Assembly: GCA_021838585.1 (NCBI GenBank)
Contig: JAKCDE010000001.1
Coordinates: 1 to 64,000 of the forward strand
Direction: 5' to 3'
Source of the DNA: Nitrospirota bacterium
GTDB taxonomy: Bacteria; Nitrospirota_A; Leptospirillia; Leptospirillales; Leptospirillaceae
DNA length: 64,000 nt
A program made the position numbers and the translations under genes. The notes below the pieces were generated by a model. The model made no database searches. It worked only from the letters and a program-made list of their open reading frames with translations, and was not told the DNA's origin. Below, piece by piece: positions 53,757-63,500 of the stretch (its first letter is position 1; each line of letters begins with the position of its first letter).

Positions 53757-54647
53757 TTATCGGAGAATGGCATGTCCCGGCAGTATGGACCAGAACCCAG
53801 CCGGTTGTTGCGCTACGGACTCCAACATGTTGTTGATCTGCGACGAAAGCATTTTATCCAGAAAACTTTTTTCGGGAAAGGTCCTAATTACGGGTGATCC
53901 AGTGATATGAGCCAATTTTGTCGCTTCGGCCACCGCATCCTGATAATCCCCCAACTGGTCCACGAGATGATTGGAAATGGCCGAACGCCCCGTAAAGACA
54001 CGGCCGTCCGCCAAGGGCCTCAGGACCTGAACCGGAATGTGGCGCCCTTTCGCCACATCCGAAATGAATTGCTGGTGCATCTCATCCAGGACGGATTGTA
54101 AATAAGCCTTTTCTTCTGGAGTCATGGGTCTGAAAGGCGACCCGGCGTCCTTCAAAGCTCCACTTTTCATGACCTCACTCTGAATTCCAATTTTTTTCAT
54201 GAGATCCTGAAATTCTGCGAGCTCCATGATAACACCGATACTTCCGGTGAGCGATCCCGAACTTGCCACGATCCTGTCACAAGCTGAAGCAATATAGTAA
54301 GCGCCGGAGGCTCCAACCGTCCCGATCGACGCGATGATCGGCTTCCCCTTTTTTCGGACCTTCAGAACTTCCTCGTATATGTCCTGAGACGGCACAACAG
54401 CTCCGCCGGGACTGTTGATGCGCAGAATGATCGCCTTGATTCTCGGATCCTTGGCAAGAGACCGGATTTGGCGGATGGGCTTTCGCGACGAGAGGATGAC
54501 CCCAGAAATGCGGACCACTCCGATCTCCGCCCCTCCGACCAGTGGCATCGAGCGACTAAAGAAAGCGGCTCCCCGCCCGAGAACAAAAATGACGACAAGA
54601 ACGGTCAGAATCACCAGGAAAGCCCGAAAAATCTTTCGAACCATCAT
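53757..54647 (-). CDS. sppA: Signal peptide peptidase SppA, short form
   Basis: 296 residues from the ATG at 54647 (another ATG follows directly). One membrane anchor (about 8-28) is followed by a ClpP-like S49 domain: INSPGGAVVPSQDIYEEV, SIGTVGASGAYYIASACDRIVAS, the catalytic Ser in SGSLTGSIGVIMEL and the Lys of the dyad in SGALKDAGSPFRPM. It clears cleaved signal peptides from the membrane. Single-domain form, as in Bacillus and archaea. Confidence 0.95.
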   Translation of the reverse strand: MMVRKIFRAFLVILTVLVVIFVLGRGAAFFSRSMPLVGGAEIGVVRISGVILSSRKPIRQIRSLAKDPRIKAIILRINSPGGAVVPSQDIYEEVLKVRKKGKPIIASIGTVGASGAYYIASACDRIVASSGSLTGSIGVIMELAEFQDLMKKIGIQSEVMKSGALKDAGSPFRPMTPEEKAYLQSVLDEMHQQFISDVAKGRHIPVQVLRPLADGRVFTGRSAISNHLVDQLGDYQDAVAEATKLAHITGSPVIRTFPEKSFLDKMLSSQINNMLESVAQQPAGFWSILPGHAILR

Positions 54648-54709
54648 TTCCCCACTTGAAACACCTTGCCTGGACAACTCGCGAATTCACTGAGAAAAAA
54701 CGCCTTCAC

Positions 54710-54754
54710 AATAAAAGAGGGGAATCCTGCCTCGACATGACGACAGGACTCCCC
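54710..54754 (-). terminator. Rho-independent terminator of rpsA
   Basis: On the minus strand GGGGAGTCCTG (54754-54744) pairs with CAGGATTCCCC (54729-54719), an 11-base stem with one G-T pair and a 14-base loop, and is followed by TCTTTTATT. It starts 17 bases after the rpsA stop. Confidence 0.85.
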
Positions 54755-54771
54755 GCACCGCAATGGCTGTA

Positions 54772-56409
54772 TCAGGCGGTTTCCTCTTCGAGTCCTTTGA
54801 CGGAAAGACCGATTTTGCGCTCCGCCTTGTCGATCTTCACGACCCTGACATTGACCTCTGAATCGACCGGGAACATCTGGTCAAGACGCTCGCCGGAAGG
54901 AAGATCGACTTCGCTGACATGAACCAATCCTTCCACACCATCTTCGATCTCGACGAAGAATCCGAAATCCATGACCTTCGTCACCTTGCCCTTCATGGTG
55001 CGCCCGACCGGAAAACGCTCCGGGATCTCGGACTCCCAGGGGTCGGTCGTCATTTGCTTGTATCCGAGCGAAAGGCGCTGGCGCTCCTTTTCGATCTTCA
55101 GGACGATGGCGTCCACCTTTTGACCTTTCTTGAAGACCTCGGACGGATGCCTGACGTGGCGCGTCCAGGAAAGATCGGAAATATGGATCAGCCCGTCGAT
55201 TCCCTCCTCGAGGCCGACAAAGACCCCGAAATCGGTGAGGCTCTTGACCTTGCCGGAAACAATCGTTCCGATCGGATACTTGTCCTCCACGACGTCCCAG
55301 GGATTGGGACCGAGCTGCTTCAATCCAAGCGAAATCTTCCGGTTCTTCTCGTCGATCTTCAGAACCTTCGCCTCGACCATGTCTCCCACATTCATGATCT
55401 TGCTGGGATGCTTGACCTCATGGTTCCAGCTCATCTCGGTAATGTGCATCAATCCTTCAACCCCGGGCTCGATCTCAAGGAAGGCTCCGTAGTCGGTGAT
55501 CGAAACCACCTTCGCCGTCACCTTTGAACCCTCCGGATAGCGCTCCGCGACTGTCGTCCACGGGTCGCTCTTCAGCTGCTTCAGACCGAGGGAGACGCGC
55601 CCGGTCTCCTTGTCATGCTTCAACACCATCACATTGATCTTGTCGCCCACGGCCATCAGATTCTGAGGGCTCGAGACACGCCCCCAGGACATGTCCGTGA
55701 TATGCAGAAGTCCGTCGACACCGCCGAGATCGATAAAGGCTCCGTAATCGGTGATGTTCTTCACGATTCCCTCGAGAACCTCACCCTCCTTGAGCGACTC
55801 CATCGTCAGCTTCTTGCGCCGGTCACGCCACTCCTCGAGAAGGACACGGCGGGAAACAATGATGTTGCCGCGCTTCTTGTTCATCTTGATGATGCGGACC
55901 TGAATGGTCTGGCCGACAAGGCGATCCATGTCCCTGACGGGCCGGAGATCGATCTGCGAACCCGGAAGGAAGGCCTTGAGACCGATGTCGACGGTCATGC
56001 CTCCCTTGATGCGGCTCACGACCTTTCCTTCGAGAACCTCGCCCTTTTCGGACAGGGCCTCGAGGGAATCCCACACCTTCATGCGATCGGCCTTTTCCTT
56101 GGAAAGGACCAGGTTCCCCTGGGGATCCTCCCTTTCCTCGAGATAGACGCTGATCTTGTCGCCCACCTTGAGGGCCGATGCCTCCTCATCGGAAAACTCC
56201 GACTTGGCGATGTGCCCTTCGGACTTGTAGCCTATATCGACAACCACCTCGGTCGGATATATGGCGATAACCGTCCCGTCGACAACGGCGCCCTCCTCGA
56301 AATTCCGGAGCGTTTCGGAATACAGCAGATCCATTTGGTCCCGCCCAAGATTCTCATCCTGGTCCGTGACGACGTCTTCTGAAAGATTGTTTTGGTTTGA
56401 AAGTGACAT
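54772..56409 (-). CDS. rpsA: Ribosomal protein S1
   Basis: 545 residues with six S1 repeats, seen from the strand pattern VVDGTVIAIYPTEVVVDIG, VLEGKVVSRIKGGMTVDIG, VLEGIVKNITDYGAFIDLG, KVTAKVVSITDYGAFLEIE, IVSGKVKSLTDFGVFVGLE and TMKGKVTKVMDFGFFVEIE. It binds mRNA upstream regions on the 30S subunit. A good GAGGAGG stretch precedes the ATG. The cmk gene often found upstream is absent. Confidence 0.97.
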   Translation of the reverse strand: MSLSNQNNLSEDVVTDQDENLGRDQMDLLYSETLRNFEEGAVVDGTVIAIYPTEVVVDIGYKSEGHIAKSEFSDEEASALKVGDKISVYLEEREDPQGNLVLSKEKADRMKVWDSLEALSEKGEVLEGKVVSRIKGGMTVDIGLKAFLPGSQIDLRPVRDMDRLVGQTIQVRIIKMNKKRGNIIVSRRVLLEEWRDRRKKLTMESLKEGEVLEGIVKNITDYGAFIDLGGVDGLLHITDMSWGRVSSPQNLMAVGDKINVMVLKHDKETGRVSLGLKQLKSDPWTTVAERYPEGSKVTAKVVSITDYGAFLEIEPGVEGLMHITEMSWNHEVKHPSKIMNVGDMVEAKVLKIDEKNRKISLGLKQLGPNPWDVVEDKYPIGTIVSGKVKSLTDFGVFVGLEEGIDGLIHISDLSWTRHVRHPSEVFKKGQKVDAIVLKIEKERQRLSLGYKQMTTDPWESEIPERFPVGRTMKGKVTKVMDFGFFVEIEDGVEGLVHVSEVDLPSGERLDQMFPVDSEVNVRVVKIDKAERKIGLSVKGLEEETA

Positions 56410-56463
56410 GCGCGTAAATCCTCCTCTGACCTTTACCGCTTTTCTACGGTTCGGAATCTTTTT

Positions 56464-56492
56464 ATTCTATCCGTATTCCTGAAGAAAGGAAA
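56464..56492 (-). promoter_or_regulatory. Possible rpsA promoter
   Basis: On the minus strand TAGAAT (56469-56464) is a fair -10 box, preceded at 17 bases by TTTCCT (56492-56487), a weak -35. The transcript would start near 56457, leaving a leader of about 48 nt for rpsA. Confidence 0.35.
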
Positions 56493-56500
56493 GTATTTTT

Positions 56501-57232
56501 TCAGGGACTCCCTTTCGCTTTTTTCTGGGGGGATCCTTCCTCCACAAGGGAGCGGGAGGGGACAGGACCGAGAACCCTGTCCGGGGCCTTCATCAATTTT
56601 TCGAGGGTTCCCCGAAGCCTGGGAGGGGGATGTCTCGTAAGAGCCTCCCTGAAATTGTTTTTCGCGTCGGAGAGCTCTCCCAGACGATAATGGACGATTC
56701 CCAGATAGGTGAGGATCAGGGGGTTGCCCGGATGGCGTTCAAGAGCCTCATGGAGATAGATATGCGCCTCCCCGTAGCGCGAAAGATCGATGTCGATCTT
56801 TCCCATCAGGGTCCGGAATCCTTCCGGCCACTGGTCCATCGCCACGATTTTCCCTGCCGTGCGAAAGGCCTCGCCTTCCCGCCCGATCTTGAGCTCTATC
56901 CTTGCAAGGTTCAAAAGGATTTTGGGATCGCGAGGAGATTTCCTGTTGGCCTCCTCGAGGATCTGCAGGGCCTTTTCTTCCTCTCCGAGCCGATCCTCGA
57001 CTACCGCCAGATTGTTCAGGAGGATCGCATCTCCGGGTGAGAGGGCCAAAGCCTGACGATCAAGTCTCAGCGCCTTTGTCAGCTCCCCCCTCACCAAGGC
57101 GCCATGGGCCTCTTTTTCGAGAACGGGCAAAGATCGCCCCTCTCCCATCCCCCCCGCGCAGGCCGTCTCCAAATACAGAAGCAAGGCCAGCAGGATTCCC
57201 TCTTTCAGGCCGGCACCACGCACCCCTTTCAT
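56501..57232 (-). CDS. TPR-repeat lipoprotein
   Basis: 243 residues from the ATG at 57232, which follows GGAGGATATCG; the frame extends 45 bases further but this start gives a signal peptide ending YLETACAGG, a plausible lipobox. Four to five TPR-like helices follow, for example ALSPGDAILLNNLAVVEDRLG, PRDPKILLNLARIELKIGR and HPGNPLILTYLGIVHYRLG. The Pro/Arg-rich end is low complexity. Such proteins are scaffolds for envelope complexes; no partner is apparent. Confidence 0.8.
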   Translation of the reverse strand: MKGVRGAGLKEGILLALLLYLETACAGGMGEGRSLPVLEKEAHGALVRGELTKALRLDRQALALSPGDAILLNNLAVVEDRLGEEEKALQILEEANRKSPRDPKILLNLARIELKIGREGEAFRTAGKIVAMDQWPEGFRTLMGKIDIDLSRYGEAHIYLHEALERHPGNPLILTYLGIVHYRLGELSDAKNNFREALTRHPPPRLRGTLEKLMKAPDRVLGPVPSRSLVEEGSPQKKAKGSP

Positions 57233-57316
57233 CGATATCCTCCATCCTGTTACGATGCACGCGATGACTTTGGACATTATACGGTCGTGACATTTCTGAA
57301 CCGCAGGATCGCCCCC

Positions 57317-58102
57317 ATGACGACAATCCCTGGACCGAATCCCAGAAAGGACCTCCCGGGCCCCCGATCCCCTTTTTTATTCGAAACCTGGGCCTATCGG
57401 GCAAGGGTCCCGATCCTTCTCGGGTTCTTTGCAGTGGCCATGGTCGAAAACAGCCGCCATCCTTTTCCGCTCTGGGCAGAGATCCTTCGGACCGTCGACG
57501 GGGGGACCAGGGAAATCTCTGAAGGGATGCGCCATATGGCCCTTTTAGCTCCCCTCGCTCTTTACGGGATCGCTCTTTTGGTCAGACTGTCCGCCACCGC
57601 GACCCTGGGCAGCGGGACGGTGTGGGGCTTCACCCCCAGAACCGCGAATCTTGTCGAAGAAGGGTTGTTTTCTTGCGTCCGTCATCCCCTGTATGCCGGG
57701 TCCGGCGGGATGATCCTCTCCCTTTCCCTGATGTCGTCCGCCCAGGGGGCGGCGATCCTGGTCGGCGGCGGAATCCCCTTCCTTGCGTTCCTGGCCCGGC
57801 ACGAAGAGAAGGAACTTCTTCGCGCTCTTCCCGGATACGCAGACTACAGAAGACGCGTTCCCCCATTTTTCCCCTCCTTCGGAAGAGGGTGCCGCTTCAG
57901 CGCCTCCTTTTTCATTCCCCTCCGGAGGAACCTCGGCAGGGCGATCCGCTCGGAAGCCGTGAATGTGGGGCTCCTGGGCGGGTTCCTGGCCTTCTGGGCC
58001 CTCCCTGGCATCCTCCTCTTCTGGATCGCATTTCTTCTGGCCACATCACTCGCCCTGACCGCTCCCATCTGGATTCCCGAACAACCGAAAGGGTCCCTGT
58101 GA
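57317..58102 (+). CDS. Isoprenylcysteine carboxyl methyltransferase-like membrane protein
   Basis: 261 residues from the ATG at 57317. Five or six hydrophobic helices; the segment EEGLFSCVRHPLYAGSGGMIL followed later by ARHEEKELLRALPGYADYRRR is the signature of the ICMT/PEMT family, in which these two stretches bind SAM. Bacterial members have unknown lipid or quinone substrates. The stop overlaps the next gene's GTG (GTGA), so the pair is coupled to a SAM hydrolase-like gene. No ribosome binding site is obvious at the ATG. Confidence 0.75.
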   Translation: MTTIPGPNPRKDLPGPRSPFLFETWAYRARVPILLGFFAVAMVENSRHPFPLWAEILRTVDGGTREISEGMRHMALLAPLALYGIALLVRLSATATLGSGTVWGFTPRTANLVEEGLFSCVRHPLYAGSGGMILSLSLMSSAQGAAILVGGGIPFLAFLARHEEKELLRALPGYADYRRRVPPFFPSFGRGCRFSASFFIPLRRNLGRAIRSEAVNVGLLGGFLAFWALPGILLFWIAFLLATSLALTAPIWIPEQPKGSL

Positions 58103-58917
58103 GAACGTTCGTCACTTTCATCTCCGATTTTGGCCAAAGGGACACCTACGTCGCCAGCGTCAGGATGGCGATTCTCTCCCGGGTTCAGGACGCCATCCTG
58201 ATCGACGTCACCCATGACATTCCCCCCTTCATGCCCCTCCTCGCCCTTCCGTCACTGATCGACATTCTTGAGGTCTCACCACCCGACACCATCCATCTCG
58301 TCGTTGTCGATCCGGGGGTCGGAAGCCCGCGCCGGGCTCTGATCGGGTCCGCTCCCGGCCATTTTTTTGTTTTTCCCGACAACGGGCTTCCCCATCATCT
58401 GAACCGGTGGGTCGAAGGCCTTCGCTTCTACCATCTTTCGAACCCTTCGGCCTTCGGGGGTGCGGAGACGGCGACTTTTCAGGGGCGGGATCTTTTTGCC
58501 CCGGCCGTTGCCGCCCTATGCCGGGGAATTCGCCCTGAAGAAATGGGAGAAGAGATTTCCGCCGCGGATCTTGTCCATGACACGGGATTTTCCGGGGCCG
58601 GAGCCGACAGGCTCCTCGTATGGAATGTCGACCGGTTCGGGAACGTCCTTCTTGGTTACCGGGCCAATGTGCCACCGACCAGCGTCAGGATCGCGTTCGA
58701 CGGCATCGACCTCCCCTATGTCTCCCGTTACCAGGATGTCCCGAGGGGCCGACCCGGGATCCTGGTCAACAGCTCCGGATGGATTGAGATCTTTTGTCGG
58801 GAAGGAAGCGCCTTCGAACTGACCGGATTCCGTCCTGGGATGCTCCTGGAAGCGTCCATAGAAGGGGGTGTGGGAAGGCCGCTCTTCGCGCCATCGGTGC
58901 CGGATACCCGAGGCTAG
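58099..58917 (+). CDS. SAM hydrolase (DUF62) family protein, key His replaced
   Basis: 272 residues from a GTG at 58099. DUF62 proteins split S-adenosylmethionine with water to adenosine and methionine. Family features: VTFISDFGQRDTYVASVRM, the IDVTHDIPPF segment, VVVDPGVGSPRRALIG (Asp71 and Arg78 of the usual Asp-Arg-His triad), and GRDLFAPAVAALCRG. In the last motif the family normally has His where this has Ala139. The C-terminal beta-barrel domain (about 180-260) is present. Translationally coupled to the methyltransferase-like gene; it could hydrolyse SAM poorly or have changed activity. Confidence 0.88.
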   Translation: MRTFVTFISDFGQRDTYVASVRMAILSRVQDAILIDVTHDIPPFMPLLALPSLIDILEVSPPDTIHLVVVDPGVGSPRRALIGSAPGHFFVFPDNGLPHHLNRWVEGLRFYHLSNPSAFGGAETATFQGRDLFAPAVAALCRGIRPEEMGEEISAADLVHDTGFSGAGADRLLVWNVDRFGNVLLGYRANVPPTSVRIAFDGIDLPYVSRYQDVPRGRPGILVNSSGWIEIFCREGSAFELTGFRPGMLLEASIEGGVGRPLFAPSVPDTRG

Positions 58918-59336
58918 TGGTCTTTTTTCAGCTTGTAAGGGAAATTGTCGTAGTAATAGTCGGGCGGAATGTTCTGAAGAAGGTCGGGGATCTGGGTCCC
59001 GTCGATCTGCTCCCAGGGCCCCTTGAGATCCTCCGACCGGTACCAGTTGTCCCTGTAATACTGAAAGTATTTGCCATCCCTGAAGTAGAGCGGACGGCTC
59101 GACGTGAGAAATACATACAGGTTGGTGTGGGGAAGGAGGACCGGGGTCGCCTGGCCTTCGAAGCGGATCGGGCTCGGCTGGTCCCCTTCCACCGAGAGGG
59201 AGACCTCATTTCCGGACCCCCCCCCTCCCCCGGCGCAGGCCGAGAACAAAAAGAGTCCGGCCGTCAGAAGGAGGAGGGCCCCCGCCATTCGCTTGACAGT
59301 CTTTTGCTCCCCTCCTAGAATGACTTTCGTGAGCAC
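58914..59336 (-). CDS. Small lipoprotein, unknown function
   Basis: 140 residues if the GTG at 59336 is used (after GAGAGGGGG); an ATG at 59288 gives a shorter protein with a cleaner signal but a distant ribosome binding site. The lipobox is FLFSACAGG. The mature part has TNLYVFLTSSRPLYFRDGKYF and a YRSEDLKGPWEQIDG segment, followed by a Tyr/Asp-rich end. Not recognised. It overlaps the SAM hydrolase 3' end by 4 bases and lies about 30 bases after fur. Confidence 0.7.
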   Translation of the reverse strand: MLTKVILGGEQKTVKRMAGALLLLTAGLFLFSACAGGGGGSGNEVSLSVEGDQPSPIRFEGQATPVLLPHTNLYVFLTSSRPLYFRDGKYFQYYRDNWYRSEDLKGPWEQIDGTQIPDLLQNIPPDYYYDNFPYKLKKDH

Positions 59337-59454
59337 ACCGTCCCCCTCTCGCAGAAAACCTTTTCTTCTCATTGCCGGGCTAATCGCCCTTTTGATAGTG
59401 GGGCTTTACCTTGCCTCGCAGGAACTCCCCGTTTTCCAGCCCCTGGGCCCCTGA
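59320..59454 (+). CDS. Possible 44-residue membrane protein antisense to fur end
   Basis: The ATG at 59320 opens a frame with one hydrophobic helix (about residues 15-33, LLIAGLIALLIVGLYLA) flanked by a basic SRRK and ending in FQPLGP. There is no Shine-Dalgarno in front. It overlaps the start of the lipoprotein gene and the last 86 bases of fur, on the other strand, where the fur product is a low-complexity basic tail. I list it because of its membrane-protein shape; it may be chance. Confidence 0.25.
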   Translation: MTFVSTPSPSRRKPFLLIAGLIALLIVGLYLASQELPVFQPLGP

Positions 59455-59932
59455 CGCCTTTTCCGTTTTCGGACTTCTCCCGGCACCTGGCACAGATTCC
59501 CTCGATTTCGAAACGATGCACGGCATCGGTAAAACCTTCCTGAAGGACGATTTCATCGATTTCCTTCTGGATGGGACAGAAATCGATATGGCGGACATCG
59601 CCGCACACACGGCAGATCAGATGGTGGTGGTGGCCGGTCACTCCGACGATATACCCGTCCTCCCCCATCTCCCTGTGGACCTTTTCCAAGACTCCAAGCC
59701 TGACGAAGAGATCGAGGGCACGAAAGAGGGTCGCCCGTCCGAGGTCCGGATTCGAGAGGGCCAGATGCCGCTGAAGCTCGCCTACGGAAAAAATGCCCGT
59801 ATATTGGGCGAGAGCCTCAACAATGGCCGTTCTCTGGGGGGTCAGGCGAATTCCATGCCTCTCGATTGTCTTGCACATGTCCGTGACGCTAAACACCTTA
59901 TGCGGTCCTTTCGATCGCTCTTCTTCTGCCAT
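59369..59932 (-). CDS. Fur-family transcriptional regulator
   Basis: 187 residues. The winged helix (about 25-90) has RLTPQRTAIVEALAQYTGIF and LGRATLFRALDLFVRLGV; the dimerisation domain has GHHHHLICRVCGDVRHIDFC and the second zinc motif GICARC. The histidines and cysteines are as in Fur, Zur or PerR; these cannot be distinguished from sequence alone. About 38 residues follow the last Cys, a basic Gly/Arg-rich tail longer than the family's usual end. It lies 6 bases after the lipoprotein gene, downstream of the RND pump, so it may respond to metals and control this locus. Confidence 0.88.
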   Translation of the reverse strand: MAEEERSKGPHKVFSVTDMCKTIERHGIRLTPQRTAIVEALAQYTGIFSVGELQRHLALSNPDLGRATLFRALDLFVRLGVLEKVHREMGEDGYIVGVTGHHHHLICRVCGDVRHIDFCPIQKEIDEIVLQEGFTDAVHRFEIEGICARCREKSENGKGVRGPGAGKRGVPARQGKAPLSKGRLARQ

Positions 59933-59938
59933 CGATGC

Positions 59939-60562
59939 CTACTGATCGACGAGCAGGAAGGAAAACACCTTGAGTGGACTCTGGGGATCGAGGATCTTCT
60001 GAATGAAGTCTCCCAAAAAGGTGAATTCGTTGACCACCTTGGGGTTTCCGGGAGCGACCGAGAGGATCAGGAGCGGATCGGTGCATCCGTTGATGTAGTT
60101 TCCGATTCCTATGCCCTTCTGGGAATTGACTGCGACCGGGGAGAGGGTCCGAAGGAACCGGTCCAGGTCCGGATGAAAATAGAACCTCCGGTCGATGCGG
60201 TTATTCCAGTCCGTTCCCTTGACCTCGACGGACTGGACGTAGCCGTTTTCCCTTCCGATGAAGCGGACGATGACTTTCCGGTAACGCGAAGGAACCTTCA
60301 CCACCCTGTTGTGTTCGCAGTGAATGACATAGGGATGCTCTGAGTCCAGAGAGATCGTGTAGGGCAATTCGTAGGGAAGAGCCTTCTTGTTGTAAAAAGG
60401 GTTGATGGCCCGGACGATGATTCCGTTCGGACTCGCATCGGGCGTCAGTCCCGCCGAATGGAGCGTCGGATGGGGATGGTTGAATGAACATCCGGACAGC
60501 ACCATCGTCCCAGCGACAGCTCCGGAAAGAACGGAATTTCGGGCAAATCTCGTAAATCCCAT
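59939..60562 (-). CDS. Lipoprotein of unknown function
   Basis: 207 residues. The N-terminus has a lipobox in MVLSGCSFN (Cys at about 25). The mature part starts PNGIIVRAINPFYNKKALPYELPYTI-like sequence and is beta-rich, with one further Cys in GNYINGCTDP. It ends in LKVFSFLLVDQ. No family recognised. It is 30 bases downstream of the RND gene and 6 bases upstream of fur, so all three probably form one operon. Confidence 0.65.
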   Translation of the reverse strand: MGFTRFARNSVLSGAVAGTMVLSGCSFNHPHPTLHSAGLTPDASPNGIIVRAINPFYNKKALPYELPYTISLDSEHPYVIHCEHNRVVKVPSRYRKVIVRFIGRENGYVQSVEVKGTDWNNRIDRRFYFHPDLDRFLRTLSPVAVNSQKGIGIGNYINGCTDPLLILSVAPGNPKVVNEFTFLGDFIQKILDPQSPLKVFSFLLVDQ

Positions 60563-60592
60563 GCAGTGCCTCCTCCTTGGCAGGATTATGTC

Positions 60593-63500
60593 TCAGTTGT
60601 CCCCCGAAACCTCAGGCCGTCTTTCCGATGCAACTCGCGCATAAACGACAGGAACGAGAACAAGGGTGAAGAACATGGAGGACAATAGTCCTCCGATGAC
60701 GACCATCGCCATCGACTCCCGAATTTCCCCGCCGGCTCCCCATCCGACCGCCATAGGGGCCATACCGAACACCATCGCCAGAGTCGTCATGGCGACGGGG
60801 CGAAGACGAATTCTCGCCGATTCGAGTGCCGCCTCCCGGACAGTCCGGCCCCTCGCTCCCAGCGTGTTCGCATAGTCTACCAGCAAAATGGCATTTTTTG
60901 TCACCAATCCGAAGAGGATGATAAGTCCTATGGCCCCCATCATATTGACAGAGATCCCGGAAATCCAGAGTAAAAGAATGGCCCCGATCAGACTGAAGGG
61001 AATCGAAAGCATGATCACGAAAGGAAGCACCAGGCTCCGAAATTGGAATGAAAGCAGACCGTAAACCACGAGAACCGCCACAATGATCGCCATGACGATC
61101 TGGGACCGAGCGTCGTTCAGGACATCGGAGTTGCCGGCATAACGGATGCTATAGGAGGGAGGGAGGCCTGTTTTGGCCCACGTGTCGACCTTGCGCATGA
61201 CCTCTCCCAGAGAAATCTTTCCATAAATGTTCGCCGAAAGAGTGACCGAAGGCTGACCATCATCCCGACTCTCCCTTTGGGTGGCCTTCTCTTCCGCGAC
61301 ATTCGCCACGTCGGAAAGCGGGACCACCCGGCCCTTCCCCACCGGAAAGGGAAGCTTCGAGATGGCCGCAAGCGAGGCGGCATCGGATGGCTCCATCAAC
61401 ACCACAATCTTTCGGGAACCGTCAGGGGTTTCCGTCGATCCCGCTCCATGCTCCGCCGCCGCCTGGGAAATCCATTGAGCCAGACGACCGGGGGTGATCC
61501 CCCATTGGGGGGGATCGGTGGGCCTGGGGGTCACAGAAATGACATTCAGGAAGCCCGCGCTGGACGTGTTGACGTCCCGCAGTCCGGGGAGGGTCTTCAG
61601 ATAATTGCGGAGCTTTTCCGAGAGGTCTGTCAGAGTCGCAGGGTCCTTCCCCATCAGAAAACACTGGAAGGGAGCGCTGGCTCCTGTCCCACCCAGAGGG
61701 CTGATGGCATCCACCGAGGCGCGAAGACCGGGGATGGTCGCCAGAATGCGGCGCGTCTTTTCCATGTATTCCGTATCGGCCACACTTCGTTTCGATCGGG
61801 GAAGAAGATTGACGTAGAGATAGCCCTCCGAGGGAGAGGCTCCCTTCCTGCCCCCCGATTGCTGAAAGACGGAGAGGACCCCCCGCATCGCGCCGACCTT
61901 GCTTGCAATCTCTTGGACAACCTCATCGGTCCGATGAAGGCTCGGGGAGCCTTCAAGCCGGAGATGGACCGTGAAGGCTGACTGATCCACGTCGGGTATC
62001 AGGTTCGATCCCAGCCGGGTCGCCAGAGCCAGGGATCCCGCCAGGAGAAGGAGACTTGCCGCCCCGACGAGGAGCGGGTGCGACATGGACCTCACCAGGA
62101 GGGATCCATAGAGGTCGGCCATCCATCGCCCTCCCCGGGCGACGGCCGGAAAGAGGTGGGGAGGAGGCTGGGACCCGGGCTTTGCCGGACCGTATAGAGT
62201 CAAGGCTGGCGTGACGGTCAGGGAAATGACCAGGGAAGACAATACGGCAAAGGTCACCGTCCATCCGAACTGCGTGAAGAATTCCCCCAGGACCCCGTGC
62301 ATCATGGCCATCGGGGCAAAGACGGCCACGATGGAAAAGGTTGTCGCCAGCACGGCGCGTCCGATCTCTCCCACACCGAACCTTGCCGCCTCGAAAGGAG
62401 ACTCCCCCATCGTCCGGTGACGGTGAATGTTCTCCAGGATGACGATCGCATCGTCGATCAGGATGCCGACCACGAGAGAAAGTCCAAGCATTGTCAAAGT
62501 GTTGAGCGTGAAATGAAACACCCGGAGAAGCGGGAAGGAGACAAGGACTGACGCCGGAATCGCCAGGGCTGCCACTCCGGTCTCTTTTAGATTTCCAAGA
62601 AAGAGCAGGATGACGAGAACGGCGAGAATGGCCCCCAGAGTCAGGGTTTCGAGAAGCTCCCTGTTGTTCTGTGCCACAGGAATCGAACGATCCATCCGGA
62701 TCACCGCCTGAAAATCGGAGGGAGTCCCCCCGGCCTTTCCCTGGAAGCCGGCGAGAAAATGGCGGATTTTTCGGGACACCTTCACAAGGTTCGCATCATT
62801 GGAAGGGTAAACCTTGATGGCGATCGCGGGCTTCCCCTCGAATCGGAAGAGGAGGTCTGTCCGGGCGTCGCCTTCGGAAATCCTGGCCAGGCTTCCGAGA
62901 GGCGCGGACGTCCCCGAGGGCAGCATCACCGGAAAAGAGGACAGCCCGGAAAGGGTCAGGGGAAGCCCTCTGACATCAATGGCGAGGGACCGGCCCCCTG
63001 ACGAGAGGGTTCCGGCCGGATACTCCCGGGAGCGTTCCCTGAGCTGAAGGGCAACGCCCTCCGAGGTCAGACCCGTCGCGGCCATCCTTGCGGCCGGAAG
63101 AGTGACGAGAATCACCCGTTTGGCGGGGGAAAGAAGGACGATCTTGCGAACACCCGGGACCTTTTCGATCCCGGGAACGATCCTCGCAGCGACAAACGGC
63201 CAGACCTTTCCAAAGGCGGAGCCCCCTTCCCCTTTGCCGTCCAGCGGAACGATGATCCAGAGAAGAGGAAGACGGGTGGGGTTTTCGCGAACGATCCGCA
63301 CGGGGGGAAGCCCTGAAGGAAGAGTGCCCGAAAGACCATCGACGGCTTTCCGGACTTTTCTCTCCGGAGAGGCGTCCAGGGTCTCGTCGGTAAAAACCGC
63401 GGTCACCACCGCGGCTCCGGGGAGTACGGTCGAATGGACATGTTTAATACCTGGGAGGCCCAAAAGGGCCTTTTCCACCGGAAGGACGATCTTTCGGGTG

